Source of the DNA: Rhipicephalus microplus
Taxonomy: Eukaryota > Arthropoda > Arachnida > Ixodida > Ixodidae
Length of the DNA stretch: 64,000 nt
Assembly (NCBI RefSeq): GCF_043290135.1
Contig: NC_134705.1
Location: 40,476,771 to 40,540,770 of the forward strand
Direction: 5' to 3'
Positions within the stretch are counted from its first letter, which is position 1. Every line of letters begins with the position of its first letter. The translations under genes and the position numbers were made by a program. Shown here one piece after another: positions 48,044-58,486 of this stretch. The notes beneath the pieces were generated by a model. That model saw only the letters and a program-made list of their open reading frames with translations. It ran no database searches and was not told the DNA's origin.

Positions 48044-48364
48044 CTAGCGGCGATGCCAGTCCACATTCCACGAGTCGGGCAGGACAACGGCACAGGAGGA
48101 GCGCCGGCCCAGCGGGAAGCGGACCATGCCCGCGGAGTCCACGCTGCAGCCGAATACGTGCGCAAACTCCACCAGGTGGCGCAGCGGCAGGTTGACGCGG
48201 TAAGCGGCGGGCAACAAGCGTCCCTCGAGCTCCACGTAAACGTCGTCGCTGGACTCGCAGTTGTCCAGAGCGTAATACATCAGGAAGAGACGCTCGGAGG
48301 ACACATCCGGGAGCTTGGCGTAGCGGGTATCACCGACACGAGAGCGCTCAATCGCCAACAGTTC
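48044..48364 (-). CDS. Neprilysin-like (M13 peptidase family) gene, last exon
   Basis: An acceptor (TTTTTTTACTCTGACCCC then ATAACAG) precedes GAACTG at 48364, and the frame runs 106 codons to TAG 48044-48046. It reads ELLAIERSRVGDTRYAKLPD, SERLFLMYYALDNCES, AAYRVNLPLRHLVEFAHVFG, then C. This follows the M13 C-terminal pattern of LFF-x-x-A-x-x-W-C, then RVNGPLSN-x-x-EF-x-x-AF-x-C, though the W-C is N-C and the usual final C-x-V-W is replaced by an extended tail. M13 enzymes are membrane or secreted zinc metallopeptidases, greatly expanded in ticks. It joins in phase 0 to exon 56011-56185. Confidence 0.75.
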   Translation of the reverse strand, partial: ELLAIERSRVGDTRYAKLPDVSSERLFLMYYALDNCESSDDVYVELEGRLLPAAYRVNLPLRHLVEFAHVFGCSVDSAGMVRFPLGRRSSCAVVLPDSWNVDWHRR

Positions 48365-48540
48365 CTGTTATGGGGTCAGAGTAAAAAAACAGACAGGCCA
48401 GGCGTTACATTACGCAATTGCAGGGAAGAAGTGTATATTTGAGTGCTTGTTTTCTTTGTTAGATACGATAATAATGATAACTAAAAACAACGATGCCAAG
48501 TATAAGTAATGTTAAGAAGTAATTGCAATGTAAGTTTAAA

Positions 48541-48800
48541 GAAAAGTGGACGACAATATTACTTGACATGGGCAGGAAAAGAGCGTGTGACCTGCGAATA
48601 ACGCGTCCGATGCTCTACCAGATAGCTCAGTTCGGTAATCACGTTATTCAAAGGTTGCAGATTTGGTGCCTGCCCTTAGCAAGATATCTTTTCGTCTGCT
48701 TTTCTTTCGTCACATTTACATTACATTTGCCATTAAAAACATCCGCTTTACTTTCATTGGCAGTGTTGTCTGTTAGTTCTAGTTAATCTCGATTAGGTTT
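48541..48800 (-). repeat. tRNA-like dispersed repeat, copy 1
   Basis: On the minus strand GAACTGAGCTATCTGGTAGA then GCATCGGACGCG is a tRNA A-box region (TAGCTCA, GGTAGAGC). The B-box side is decayed (TTTTCCTGCCCATGTC). Downstream sequence ACATTTACATTACATT and TTTCATTGGCAGTGTTG matches copy 2 at 55128-55310. Both copies are followed by a CA array. It is probably a SINE, not a functional tRNA gene. Confidence 0.6.
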
Positions 48801-48982
48801 ATTTCTAGCTAATGTTAACTTCCCATCTCGAAACGATGTGTAAAGTGAAGATATTAAAGTGGCATTGTTACTTGGGGAAGGTTCTAGAAATGACTGTGTC
48901 ACGAGTAAACATTATCTAGCTTAAATACATTTCTTTCTGTAGACTTGTTCGCAAGCCCTGACGAAGACTGGTTCACCGACAA

Positions 48983-49223
<241 letters not shown>

Positions 49224-49233
49224 ATATATATAT

Positions 49234-49361
49234 TCTTACGTAAGGTAGGGTAACTTAGAAGCTTTTTATGGGCACTGAGTCCGCGATCACAGTAGAAGCA
49301 GCGTTGTCTTCCTTCTCTACCCACGCTTTTCTTGTTTTCCTGGTTGTGACACCTCGTATCA
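49234..49361 (-). repeat. 3' LTR of gypsy element 49234-55040
   Basis: Starts TGATACGAGGTGTCACAACC on minus and pairs with 54910-55040. Confidence 0.85.
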
Positions 49362-49443
49362 TTCCTCCTGTCTCCGACGAAGCCCTCTGGGTGAGTCATT
49401 CTTGTATCCTTCGTGTAAACGGTTTCAGGCGGAGCAAAATGCG

Positions 49444-50760
49444 TCACCTCTGTGTTGCATGTACGTCGGCCACTAGTGGTGACACGTGCATTTCATAGTT
49501 GACCTCGCTGATACGGTGGAGTATCACGAATGGACAAGCGTAGTGTGCCAGTAGCTTTTGGCTCAATCCACGTCTGCGTATTGGGGTCCACACCCACACT
49601 AGATCACCGGGTGCATAGGTTACAAGCCCGTGTTGACTGTCGTAGCGAGTTTTGGTTGGAGGACTCTTGCGCTGCCAGTGTTCGTAAGCAGGCAAGTCGA
49701 CGTGTCGATTCCGCACGACACAAAGTTTCCGCAATTGTTAAATCGTCATGGACGACAAAAGGAAAGATAGTGTCCAGCGTATGTCGAGGCGAGTGAACGT
49801 GGAGCAGATAGAAAGGTCTCTAGCCTGTCGTTTCGTGTTTCGCCGTGTTGAAGGCGTACGTGACGAATGGTAATACTTCATCCTAGTTGTTGTGGTCTGA
49901 GGTGACGTACATTGACAACACGTTGATGAACATTCGGCTTGTGCGCTGGGTCATCCGTTAGGTTGTGGATGATACGTAGTTGAGTGTCGGAACTTGGAGA
50001 CACACAAACGAAGCAATGATTCCACAATATTAGCGGTAAACTGTCGTAAATGGTCACTTATTATCACGGGAGGTGGCCCGTGTCAAAGGATGACTGAATG
50101 CAACAGGAACTCCGAAACCTAGACTGCCGTGGCGGAGTATAAGGCAGCCGTCTCGCAGTACCCTGTCAGATAGTCGGCGCATACAATTATCCACCGATTA
50201 CCTTTTGAGGAGCATAGAAATAGTTTCATCACATCAATGCCGACCTTTTGAAAAGGAGAACCGGGAGTGCGGCAGCTTGGGCTGGTTGGTATGGCATGAC
50301 GATAGTTATAGCGCGAGAACAAAACGACGACACAGAGACAAGAGGGAAACGAGAACAAAACGACGACACAAAGACATGAGGGAAACGAAAGACACGAGCG
50401 CTCGTGTCTTTCGTGTTCCTCTTGTCTCTGTGTCATCGTTTTGTTCTCGCGCTACAACTACTGGGAACCGGGAGGCTTTACGGGTTGCAGATGACCGACT
50501 GGACCTGAGGTGAGCCGCTCGTGGCTCTGACACGGCTTACAGCTGGCCACGTTGTTTTGAATTGTCTTGCTGATTTTCGGCGAATAGAACCACTCTCGTG
50601 CGACTAAGTGTTCGTACGGTTCTTAGATGGCCAGAGGTGGTGTTATCTTGCTTGAGGCGCAGAACAGACGTTCGGAGAGATGCAGGCACAACCAGCAGAA
50701 AGTGGGCGCCGGTCCTGAACAAGTTTCTCTGGTAAAGAAGATCCTTTCGGACGCACAATC
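49444..50760 (-). pseudogene. Gypsy integrase, interrupted
   Basis: H-C finger part (SGHLRTVRTLSRTR at about 50620), core start FQKVGIDVMKLFL then GNRWIIVCADYLT (50250-50170, first Asp kept), and C-terminal barrel LVTYAPGDLVWVWTPIRRRG (49640-49570). The middle of the core (50110-49740) is broken by stops. A 158-bp foldback sequence separates finger and core. Confidence 0.75.
50303..50460. mobile_element. Foldback palindrome inserted in the integrase region
   Basis: Right arm 50401-50460 is the inverse of the left arm, centred at CGAGCGCTCG. The left arm has a tandem duplication of a 36-bp unit (GAGAACAAAACGACGACAC...) absent from the right. Ends TAGTTATAGCGCGAG and CTCGCGCTACAACTA mirror each other. 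It could fold into one long hairpin. Confidence 0.8.
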
Positions 50761-51323
50761 GGCCTTCGCTTATTGACTTGCTTGCTCCAGGGAAGAGAGC
50801 TTTCAAGCTTGGGTCATTACGCTGCTCAGCGGCGAAAGTCACGGCATGAGGAAAGCCAGACGACAAAGAAGTGATAAGGTGGTCAATGTTATCGGCTTCA
50901 CAATCTGTAGTTGGTAGCGGAATCCTGCAGAGGCATTCTGCATAAGCGTGTAGATGTCTAGTCTTGTATGAAATGGTGAAGACATTCTTGCAAGCAAATG
51001 GCCCATCGTGCGAAGCGGCCGGATGGGTCACGAAGGTCGACCAGACAACACAGGGAATGGTGATCTGTGACGATAGTCAACGGCCGACCATGGATGTATG
51101 AGTGAAACCTTTGCACGGCAAAGACTACCACTAGGCATTCCTGTTCGGTCATTGTGTAGTTGCCTTCAGGCTTGCTTAAAGAACGACTTGCGTACGCCAC
51201 GACGTGTTCCTTCTTACCAGAACGATGAACGAGTACGGCGCCGATACCGATACCACTTGCGCCTGTAGGAATTTCCGTGGGCGACGAAGGATTGAAGTAC
51301 CGAAGTATTGGCTGCGAAGTTAA
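50530..51323 (-). pseudogene. Gypsy RNase H
   Basis: 51200-50958: [20 protein letters not shown], then [12 protein letters not shown] (Glu block), [13 protein letters not shown] (Asp block), [13 protein letters not shown]. Upstream at 51300-51230 a SYTGA-like block lies in another frame, and the HADALSR-type end is AYAECLCRIPLP. Two frames are needed. Confidence 0.75.
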
Positions 51324-52334
51324 CTAACACTTCAGCCGGTGAAAAGCGGCATTACACTCCGAGGTCCACTGAAACGGGCTGATTTTGCGTAGAAGGCTCG
51401 TCAGGGGGTGAACGACATCCGGAAACCTGTATACAAACCAGTGGAAATACGAGCAGAGCCCTATGAAGCTACGCAGTTGTTTCACAGATTTAGGACGCTC
51501 AAATGATTTAACGGCCGCTGTATTTTGTGGGTCAGGTCTAATTCCATCTTTGTCGACGAGATGTCCCAACACCAATGTCTGTCGCTCGCCAAAGTGGCAC
51601 TTTTTTGAATTCCATACAAGACCAGCTTTTTCAATGCAGTTGAGCACGAGGTCTAGTTGTGTGTTGTGCTCCTCAAACGTACGTCGAAAAGTTATGACAC
51701 CGTCAAGGTAACACATGCATATATGCCATTTTAAACCATGCAATATAGAGTCCATAAATCTTTCGAATGTCGCAGGAGCATTACATAATCCGAATGTCAT
51801 AACGCTGAACTCGTAAAGTCCGTCGGTCGTAATGAATGCCGTTTTTTCCTTGTTAGCTGCGTGCATCGGAATTCGCCAGTAACCTGACCTCAGGTCAACG
51901 GATGAAAAGTAGGACGCGGGATGCAGGTAGTCTAGAGCGTCATCGATGCACGGCAGTGGATAGACGTCTTTCTTGGTAACAGAATTCAGTCGGTGGTAGT
52001 CAACGCAAAATCTCCACGTACCATCATTCTTCCTCACTAGAATGACGGGAGCAGCCCACGGACTTGCCGATTCCTGTTTTATTCCCTTTTTTAGCATTTC
52101 TTGGACTTGCTCGTCGATGATCTTGCGCTCCGATGGTGCCACTCGGTAAGGTTTCTGCTTAATGAGACGCGCCGACTCGGTGTGAATCTGATGATGTCTC
52201 CGCGGTGCTGGAATTAAGGGCCTTTGGCTGCTTTTAGAAAAATTGATCTCTCGAGTGCTTCGATAGAACGTCGAGCAGTGTATGACGTTCGCTTTGGTCA
52301 AGTGACTTGCTGACCATTTGTAGCGATTGCGCAT
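51324..52334 (-). CDS. Gypsy reverse transcriptase with mutated catalytic pair
   Basis: A 336-codon open frame covering the whole [132 protein letters not shown]. The Y-L-D-D box is Y-L-D-G, removing one of the two adjacent Asp, so polymerase activity should be lost though the frame is open. Confidence 0.85.
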   Translation of the reverse strand: MRNRYKWSASHLTKANVIHCSTFYRSTREINFSKSSQRPLIPAPRRHHQIHTESARLIKQKPYRVAPSERKIIDEQVQEMLKKGIKQESASPWAAPVILVRKNDGTWRFCVDYHRLNSVTKKDVYPLPCIDDALDYLHPASYFSSVDLRSGYWRIPMHAANKEKTAFITTDGLYEFSVMTFGLCNAPATFERFMDSILHGLKWHICMCYLDGVITFRRTFEEHNTQLDLVLNCIEKAGLVWNSKKCHFGERQTLVLGHLVDKDGIRPDPQNTAAVKSFERPKSVKQLRSFIGLCSYFHWFVYRFPDVVHPLTSLLRKISPFQWTSECNAAFHRLKC

Positions 52335-52479
52335 CCTCTGAACCTTGTGAGCCTAGATGTTCACTTTGGCTTGTAGCATCAACAAGCGCAACCAGCGTCG
52401 TAGATGATTCGGGTCTAAATACTGCAAGTTTCATGCCGCCTTGCGAAACTGCAAGCTCCATGGAACTGTTCATTGTTCA

Positions 52480-53480
52480 CACACCTGCCCATCCATCAAC
52501 GACTGACACTATACAATGGGGAATGAGGATGTTCTTTTTCAGGCATGCCGAAGGAAATGGTTTGAGCGTGGCGTCAAACGTGTCACAGTTGTTACTGGAA
52601 CATGTCACGAGAACACACACACAGCAGAAAGTACAGGAACAACTCTGTCCATGGAAACGAAAAAGATGCATTCATCCGGACAGGAATTTTCCAAGAGCGC
52701 CGTTGGGAATGTACCGTGTATGGTAAGGTGCCCACTTCTGCAGTCTACAGTTGCCCCAAACTCACACAAGAAGTAGATATCCAAGATAACGTCATGTGTA
52801 GACCGCGGAGTAACCACAAACTCTGTGCAAAACACCTTGCCACACAGCGAGACGTCCACAGTACAATATCCCACCGTAGTCTCGCTCGCTGGATCCCGTG
52901 CTGACCGGTTGTGTTTTCGTGATCTCCGACGACAGTGCAGCTCTGGCCGACTGGTTTCGTCCTATGCCACCTCCTGCCGCCGGTCCCCTACAACAACGTC
53001 AGCGCAGCTCTGGACGACTGGAATAGCCCTACGCTATCTCCTGTCGCCGACAAGAGCTCTCGCAAGTGGAGCCCCGTATTCGGACTCGTGTGACCGTGTT
53101 TCCATCTTACCCATCTCTCTTATCTCTCGTACGTCGTCGCTCGCTGTTATAGCGCATCTCTCTCTCTCTCTCTCTACCTTTAATCCTATCCCTTTAAACC
53201 CTCCTTACCGCCATCGCTTGTAAGCTACTGTTGAGGTGTCGCACGCTGATGCAGACAGTTACGGGGCTCACTTTTCTCTTCTTTTCCCTTTTATAACCAC
53301 AATATCTCAATCTCTCTCTCCCACCGGACACGACGCGTCACCACTTAGACCACGAAATGTCACCCCATGGTTCAGGCAAAACACCACTTTAGGTCCTAGC
53401 AGGTTCTTAAAATTTACACTCATCACTGAGATTGTCGCGCCTGTGTCCACAAGTGGATACTAGCCAGTTCATCGACAACT
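52480..53480 (-). pseudogene. Gypsy protease, split by an insertion
   Basis: LVDTGATISVMSVNF at about 53450-53405 is the active-site loop. The downstream half GYCTVDVSLCGKVFCTEFVV then HDVILDIYFLCEFGATVDC lies at 52880-52760. About 450 bp of unrelated sequence (52895-53340) separates them. Confidence 0.75.
52895..53340 (+). mobile_element. Unidentified ~450-bp insertion in the protease
   Basis: The sequence between the protease halves has a (TC)n stretch at 53157-53174 and a pyrimidine-rich right end (TTTTCCCTTTTATAACC, TCTCTCTCCC), like a retroposon 3' UTR in plus orientation. No duplication or coding domain was recognised. Confidence 0.5.
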
Positions 53481-53573
53481 ACATGAACTTTGTTCTTCAA
53501 CATAAACGCTGACGGGGGTATATCTGTAGATAACACCTGTGATCTCGTGGCCTCACCCTCCTGGCCGCACCGA

Positions 53574-54890
53574 CTAGTTTTCTGGCGGCGGTGTCCGTGC
53601 GCGTCGCCGTGGCGACGGCGATCGTGGAGCACGTGCAGCTGGTGGTGGCGTCAAACTTCGATCAAAGGCTGGCGAGGAGTAGCGTGACCCGGTAGGTGCG
53701 CGTGGTTTCCGTGACGTGAAGAGCGGATGGTCGGTCGAAAGGTTGGTGAGACATATACCAAGACTGTCGCTGATATGGGCAGTGGTCACAAAAAAGTGCG
53801 ATATGACCCGGGACGTCACAGTTGTAGCACACCGGAATCGGTCAAGGGGCACGGGCCTGCTCAGAGTTACGACTCCTCTCGGAAGGCATGGGATAGTGGT
53901 GCCGCCCTTCAGGGGCACCGTAGGCAGGTGATGTTGGGTAAACAGGCGGGTGAAAACTTCGTTCGTAGTTTGGAGGTGGTTGACGTGGGAATCCAGCCTG
54001 CCGTGTGCCTTGATATTTATAAGCGTCTGCTGCGTTGATCGATGGTTGACCTGTTGGAAGAGAAACAAGAGTACGCCCACGTTCTGATTCGCTTGCGTAC
54101 GCATCCTGAAAATCGCTGAAGCGGGCGATGATAGGTCTGCTGACATCGAAGCAGCTCTTCCCTACGATCTGCCGTATCGTCAAAGCAAGATTGTTAGGCG
54201 GCACTGCTTCAACACTAGCCACAGCGGGGACGTTGGACAGGCGGCTGAATTTCGAAGAAATTCGTCGCATCTTGAGGGATTCAAAGGTACGACAGTGTTT
54301 CATCACGTCGGACACTGAGTTCAAGCAGTCTTTCCAATTAAGAAATTGTACACGTCTTCGGCTATACACTTGAGAACGTGTCCAACCTTGTCTTCTTCAA
54401 ACATCCTTGGATTCACAATCTTGCACAGCTTCAAGATTTCTTCGATGTACGTCGTACATATTTCTCCTGAAAGCTGTGCCCTGTGCCACGATGTCTGCTG
54501 CGCGCGTTTCTTCTTTGCGTCAGAATTACCGAAGCACTTCTGCTCTTCAATAAAACGTTCCGAAGTCGTCAACATGTCCTCGTGGTCCTCGTACTACATG
54601 AGGGTGGTGTCAGTTAACGAGAATGCAACATGATCGAGCTGTTTGTTCTGTCCCAGCCATTGCTTCTGCTCACCCGCTTGTAGTTTTTGAGCCAGACCTC
54701 GACGTGTTCTTCTGAGGTCCCGCCGAAGTTTGGTGGCAGTCTGTAGTATGGCACGGAACCCATCATAGTTGGCCTCGAAGCGTTGGATGGCTTCTCTTGG
54801 GTAATTACGATCGGCAAAGGTGGGAGTCCAGCGAGGTGGCGGCTGCGACGAAGTCCTGGTAGTGAAGCTCCGGTCTTTGGGTTCGTCCTA
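53574..54890 (-). pseudogene. Gypsy gag with CCHC knuckle, frameshifted
   Basis: 54890-54620: YYRLPPNFGGTSEEHVEVWL then frame changes. 54480-54330: CTTYIEEILKLCKIVNPRMF, EDKVGHVLKCIAEDVYNFL, a capsid C-terminal pattern. 54300-53900 a Pro/Ser-rich spacer. CYNCDVPGHIALFC at about 53830-53788 is the knuckle, followed by an Arg/Ser/Pro-rich tail. At least three frames. Confidence 0.75.
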
Positions 54891-54909
54891 CCCAGCACCT
54901 CCACCAAGC

Positions 54910-55040
54910 TGTTACGTAAGGTAAGGTAACTTAAGGGGGGTTTTTAATGAGTGCTGAGTCCGCAATCACAGTAGAAGCAGCGTCGTCTTCCTTCTCTACC
55001 GGCGCTTCCCTTGTTTTCCTGGTTGTGACACTTCGTATCA
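54910..55040 (-). repeat. 5' LTR of gypsy element 49234-55040
   Basis: 131 bp, starting TGATACGAAGTGTCACAACC on minus and ending ACGTAACA, followed by the PBS after three bases. Confidence 0.85.
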
Positions 55041-55127
55041 ATATATATACATGTGAGATCGGACATACTTTACTGTCAAGAAATAGCGGAAGTTATTCGC
55101 ACAATTAGTATTGTATATTTGGAGAAA

Positions 55128-55330
55128 GAAAAGTGGCTGAACAGATAACTTGCCATGGGCAGGAACCGAACCTGCAACCTTCGAATAGCGCAGGTCGCAG
55201 GTTCGGTTCCTGGCCACGGCAACTTATCTTTCAACCACTACTTTTTCTCAACATTTACATTACATTGTCGTCTAATACCTTCCCCCATACTTTCCTTGGC
55301 AATATTGTTTGTAGATCTTATTAATATTGT
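55128..55330. repeat. tRNA-like dispersed repeat, copy 2
   Basis: 55149-55228 is nearly palindromic: GGCAGGAACCGAACCTGCAA on the left and CGCAGGTTCGGTTCCTGGCC on the right, each containing a pol III B-box (GGTTCGGTTCC). The 3' part matches copy 1 at 48700-48790. The inverted B-boxes suggest a rearranged tRNA-derived sequence. Confidence 0.6.
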
Positions 55331-55370
55331 GTCAAACTTGGAAAAACTATTTCTTAAGTAGACTTCTTAA

Positions 55371-55392
55371 GAACGAACGAACGAACGAACGA

Positions 55393-55459
<67 letters not shown>

Positions 55460-55512
55460 CACACACACCCACCCACACACGTGTCTCTGTGTGTGTGTAT
55501 GTGTATATTATA
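55371..55512. repeat. (GAAC)n(CA)n(GT)n microsatellite
   Basis: Six GAAC units, about 80 bp of CA with small interruptions, then GT-rich sequence. Confidence 0.9.
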
Positions 55513-55583
55513 TGCGGTTACCTAGGTGGGCATATTTTTGTACTGACTAATTGTTGATGTCTGGTCGTGAACTCTTGAGAGGC

Positions 55584-55844
55584 CTCCGCCATAGTGGTCA
55601 AGTGGCTAAGGTACTTGGCTGCTGACCCGCAGGTCGTGGGTTGAATTTCGGCCACGGCGGGTGCATTTTTTATGAAGGTGAAAATGCTGGAGACCCGTCT
55701 GCTCAGATTTCGGTGCACGTTGAAAAACCCCAGGTGTCAGAAATTTCCGGAGCCTTCCACTACAGCGTCTCTTATAATCATATCGTGGTTTTGGGATATT
55801 AAACCCCACATATCAATGAATCAACTCACGCATGAATCAACCGG
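55584..55844 (+). mobile_element. Ruka-type SINE (plus) in the M13-like intron
   Basis: tRNA-like head GGTCAAGTGGCTAAGGTACT and B-box GGTTGAATTTC (decayed). The body is the same as other copies with an ATCAATGAATCAA tail. Flanks CTCTTGAGAGGC (55572-55583) and CTCTTGAAAGGC (55845-55856) are a 12-bp duplication with one mismatch, so this is an older insertion. Confidence 0.9.
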
Positions 55845-56010
55845 CTCTTGAAAGGCAAGCAAGAAATCGTATATGCGTGAAATCCACTCATCTAAATTTC
55901 TAGCTTTTACTTGAAGTTTGACCGCTTGCGAGATCAGCGCAGGCAAAAGTGCGAGGCACGAGAAACGTGCATGCGGATTCTCAACTGCATGCCATATTGT
56001 GCAAACCCAC

Positions 56011-56185
56011 TTTAAAGGCGCTGTACGCAACTTGCAGAGCCACCGTCTGCTCAAGCAGAGGGCCTCTGGTCAGCGGAGGGTCGGGGGGTGGCTTGGCATG
56101 TTGGAGGCTGTCCGGCAGCAACCCGAGGTCTTCCTCGAAGCAGTTCAGCAGAAGCTGCAGGCGTCGCTGCAGGTCATCTGAGGAA
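56011..56185 (-). CDS. Neprilysin-like (M13 peptidase family) gene, penultimate exon
   Basis: Acceptor GTTACACGCAG before 56185; donor GTGGGT after 56011. 175 nt: one leading base then 58 codons, ending phase 0. It reads SSDDLQRRLQLLLNCFEEDL, LEQTVALQVAYSAFK at the end. In active M13 enzymes this place holds G-E-N-I-A-D-N-x-G then AYRAY: the Glu is the third zinc ligand and the Asp supports it. Here E is kept but the Asp and Asn-Gly-Gly are gone. Joined to the last exon, AYSAFK-ELLAIERS is continuous with the family. A non-catalytic homologue or pseudogene is likely. Upstream exons were not found in the window. Confidence 0.7.
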
Positions 56186-56241
56186 CTGCGTGTAACAGCG
56201 GGTTGAGGCAGGTACTTGTGGTTTTGTGGTTACTGAGGCAG

Positions 56242-56294
56242 GTATATTGTGGGTTCAGGACGTTAAACAACACATATCAATCAATCAATCAATC

Positions 56295-56329
<35 letters not shown>

Positions 56330-56354
56330 TAATTAATTAATTAATTAATTAATT

Positions 56355-56384
<30 letters not shown>
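56242..56384 (+). repeat. SINE tail fragment expanded into (ATCA)n(ATTA)n
   Basis: GTGGGTTCAGGACGTTAAAC then AACACATATCAATCAATC is the last part of the SINE. The tail continues as about 100 bp of ATCA, then ATTA, then ATCA units. Confidence 0.85.
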
Positions 56385-56386
<2 letters not shown>

Positions 56387-56399
56387 ATTTCTGTCTTTA

Positions 56400-57419
56400 C
56401 TACCTGTATTGCGCGATTCTACAATATTGTCACGGTTGCAGAAGGGTACCTCTGGCACGGGTGCTGAAATGATACCGAAGGGATGAAGACGTTAACTTAA
56501 TGAATACCTCGTGTAACAATATTTACATGACATGTAAGGGCGGGGGCTCCCGTTATTAGCACACTGTCTAGACGTATCATGAAATAGATGCAGACACGTG
56601 CAAAATTTCAGCAGCAAGCTACTAGAATGAATACGCTTCACAGAATTCAATAAACCAAAAATAGAAATAAATGTGGCGAACAAAATTGTTGTAGCAGCAA
56701 CCATAGAAGTGAAGGCAGAAACGAGAAAATTATGTAATCATATTTGAACAAAAGTGTAACAGTAGTTGGTATCACTAATTTTTCATGTAAGGCATGTACA
56801 TATGACCTGTTCACAAAGCGTTGAGAGCATATAACACTAGAGGTATGATTCCAAAAAAAGGAGGGGGGGAGAATTTGCACAATAGCAAAACTGGATTTTC
56901 TATTAGACTGCGAAAATTCCAATCAACACAAATTTTAATTCATGGTAGAAGTTACGATAAGTGATTTCTGAACAAGAAAAAAGTCGGGAACCTTCCGTTC
57001 ATGGTGCGATAATAAATTAGATTCATGCCACGTGGTGGTTAGCTTGTCAAAATGGCGGCATGGGATGGCGTAGTGTATGGACAGGTGGACGTTAGGCAAG
57101 CTCTGAAGACTTTCCACCTACCACTGTTTAAATTCATAAAGCTACCATAATTCAGTGAATATGTGCTTTCTCCAATAAGGATAGTACATGCTGCTATTCC
57201 CTACTCCATAATGTCTCCTCTAAGCACTCGGTCGTGGTTACAATGCACTCTAAGACCTTTTATATGATAAGGCAGGTAATTGTTTCACGACTCTCATTGA
57301 AAAAGCAGTAGAAAAGTTAATACCTGCACAAATTGCTACCCCCTTGACGCGGTCAGTACTGTGCACTGGCATTGCCTGCTTCAGAAGTATGACAGGTAGC
57401 CAATATATGTGGTTACTAC
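56400..57419. other. No gene seen
   Basis: AT-rich sequence between the M13-like exon and the Gmr1-type LTR. I looked for an M13 exon with the HExxH motif on the minus strand and did not find one. Confidence 0.5.
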
Positions 57420-58045
57420 TGTTATGCCTGCGAGTCCACAGCGAAAGTCCATGCCTCTGAAAAAGGCAATCTGTGTCAAGGCCAGCCCGCGAGCCCGCCT
57501 GACGCGAACAACTCAACGGCGTCAACACGCGGCGGTGCCTCTCTGCCACGCTCACACAGTGAGTCACCTCAGCCAGCGACCCGTCGAGCAAGCAACCGGC
57601 GCCTTCCTATCTGGCGGGTCTGACGCAATGCCTGGCGACGTCACTCGTCCTTAGGTGCAGCCACCTGCAGCGCAGCCTCTCCAGATTCGATGAGAAAGAA
57701 TGACGCGGCCCAGCGGCGACCTTATTGGAGGATTCTGACCTCACGACCAGCGGCGCTTCTGGTTGGACATTTGGTTATTCAAAGAATCCACCCGGTGCAT
57801 ATAAAAGAAGCCCAGCGGTGCGTCGCGAGAGCAGACCTATTTGAGAGCAGACCTATGTGCTATGTGTTAGAGAGGAGAGCTCGGCTCTTCGGGTCTCTGA
57901 GCTGTCGGCCCCAGTGCCGAATTTGTAACGCCTCTGTATATATGCTGTACATAAACCTTGTTTAACTCACTGTCGTTTCGTACGCTCGTCTATCAGCTCT
58001 GCGCAGAAGCAGTCACGAGCTGAGAAACCTACGCTACCAAACGGC
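57420..58045 (+). repeat. 5' LTR of Gmr1-type copy B
   Basis: Begins TGTTATGCC; inner end is placed before TGGTGACTTT at 58046. Aligns with 3068-2502. It contains a TATA box at 57800. ACATAAACC near 57950 may serve the poly(A) signal. Confidence 0.7.
57800..57806 (+). promoter_or_regulatory. TATA box in LTR
   Basis: TATAAAA, about 380 bp into the LTR. It is the only clear TATA motif there. Copy A has TAAATAAAA in its place. Confidence 0.5.
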
Positions 58046-58486
58046 TGGTGACTTTCCCGGCGGAGTTCGAAGCAGTGGCGCCTTCGGGACCGTGTTGGCG
58101 TCGCCGTCTTTCGAAACAGTGGTTGCAGCGGTGAGATTCGTGGCGCCTTTCGTGACGTCGTCAGAGGCGCGCTTCGCTACAGTGGTTGGCAGCTGAGGGA
58201 TCGGCCGGCGTCAGCGACATCGATGCGGTGAGTGCCTGATGTTTTCGCCTCAGTTCACCAGACTACTCTAGCACAGGTTGCAGTAGTTTAGAGAAGGGCT
58301 GTGTGAAGCATTAGAGTGAGCTTTGATCGTTTCAAGCCAAGTCGAAGCGCTTTGAAACCAAAGTTACTGCACAGGGTGTAAACACGGGAGTGTTAAAAAT
58401 TGCTTGCGCGTCTTGCTAGTAGGCTTATAGTGGGTACGGCAAGTAGATTCTTAACAGGGGCAAACAGCAAGAGGCTAGTGTGAACG
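58046..58486 (+). other. Primer-binding-like site and leader of copy B
   Basis: TGGTGACTTTCCC at 58046 may prime on a tRNA. The leader up to the gag ATG at 58487 aligns with copy A's but has no 39-bp array. Confidence 0.5.

Larger units (their letters stand above)
49234..55040 (-). mobile_element. Ty3/gypsy LTR retrotransposon, full length, with nested insertions
   Basis: Short LTRs of about 130 bp at 49234-49361 and 54910-55040 share GTATCA/ACGTAAGGTA ends. Order on minus is gag, protease, RT, RNase H, integrase. PBS TGGTGGAGGTGCTGGG reads leftward from 54906; a purine tract AGACAGGAGGAA precedes the 3' LTR (49373-49362). LTRs differ by roughly 12 percent by eye, so it is older than the 30637 element. 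AT-rich flanks hide the target duplication. Confidence 0.9.

Noticed and set aside
47947..48442. Plus-strand frames of 82 and 149 codons opposite the M13 exon
   Set aside because: The minus strand has splice signals and a family match; the plus frames are its mirror in GC-rich sequence.
57250..57591. A possible further M13 exon at 57250-57390 (minus)
   Set aside because: No HExxH or other M13 block and no convincing splice pair; most of the frame is LTR sequence.
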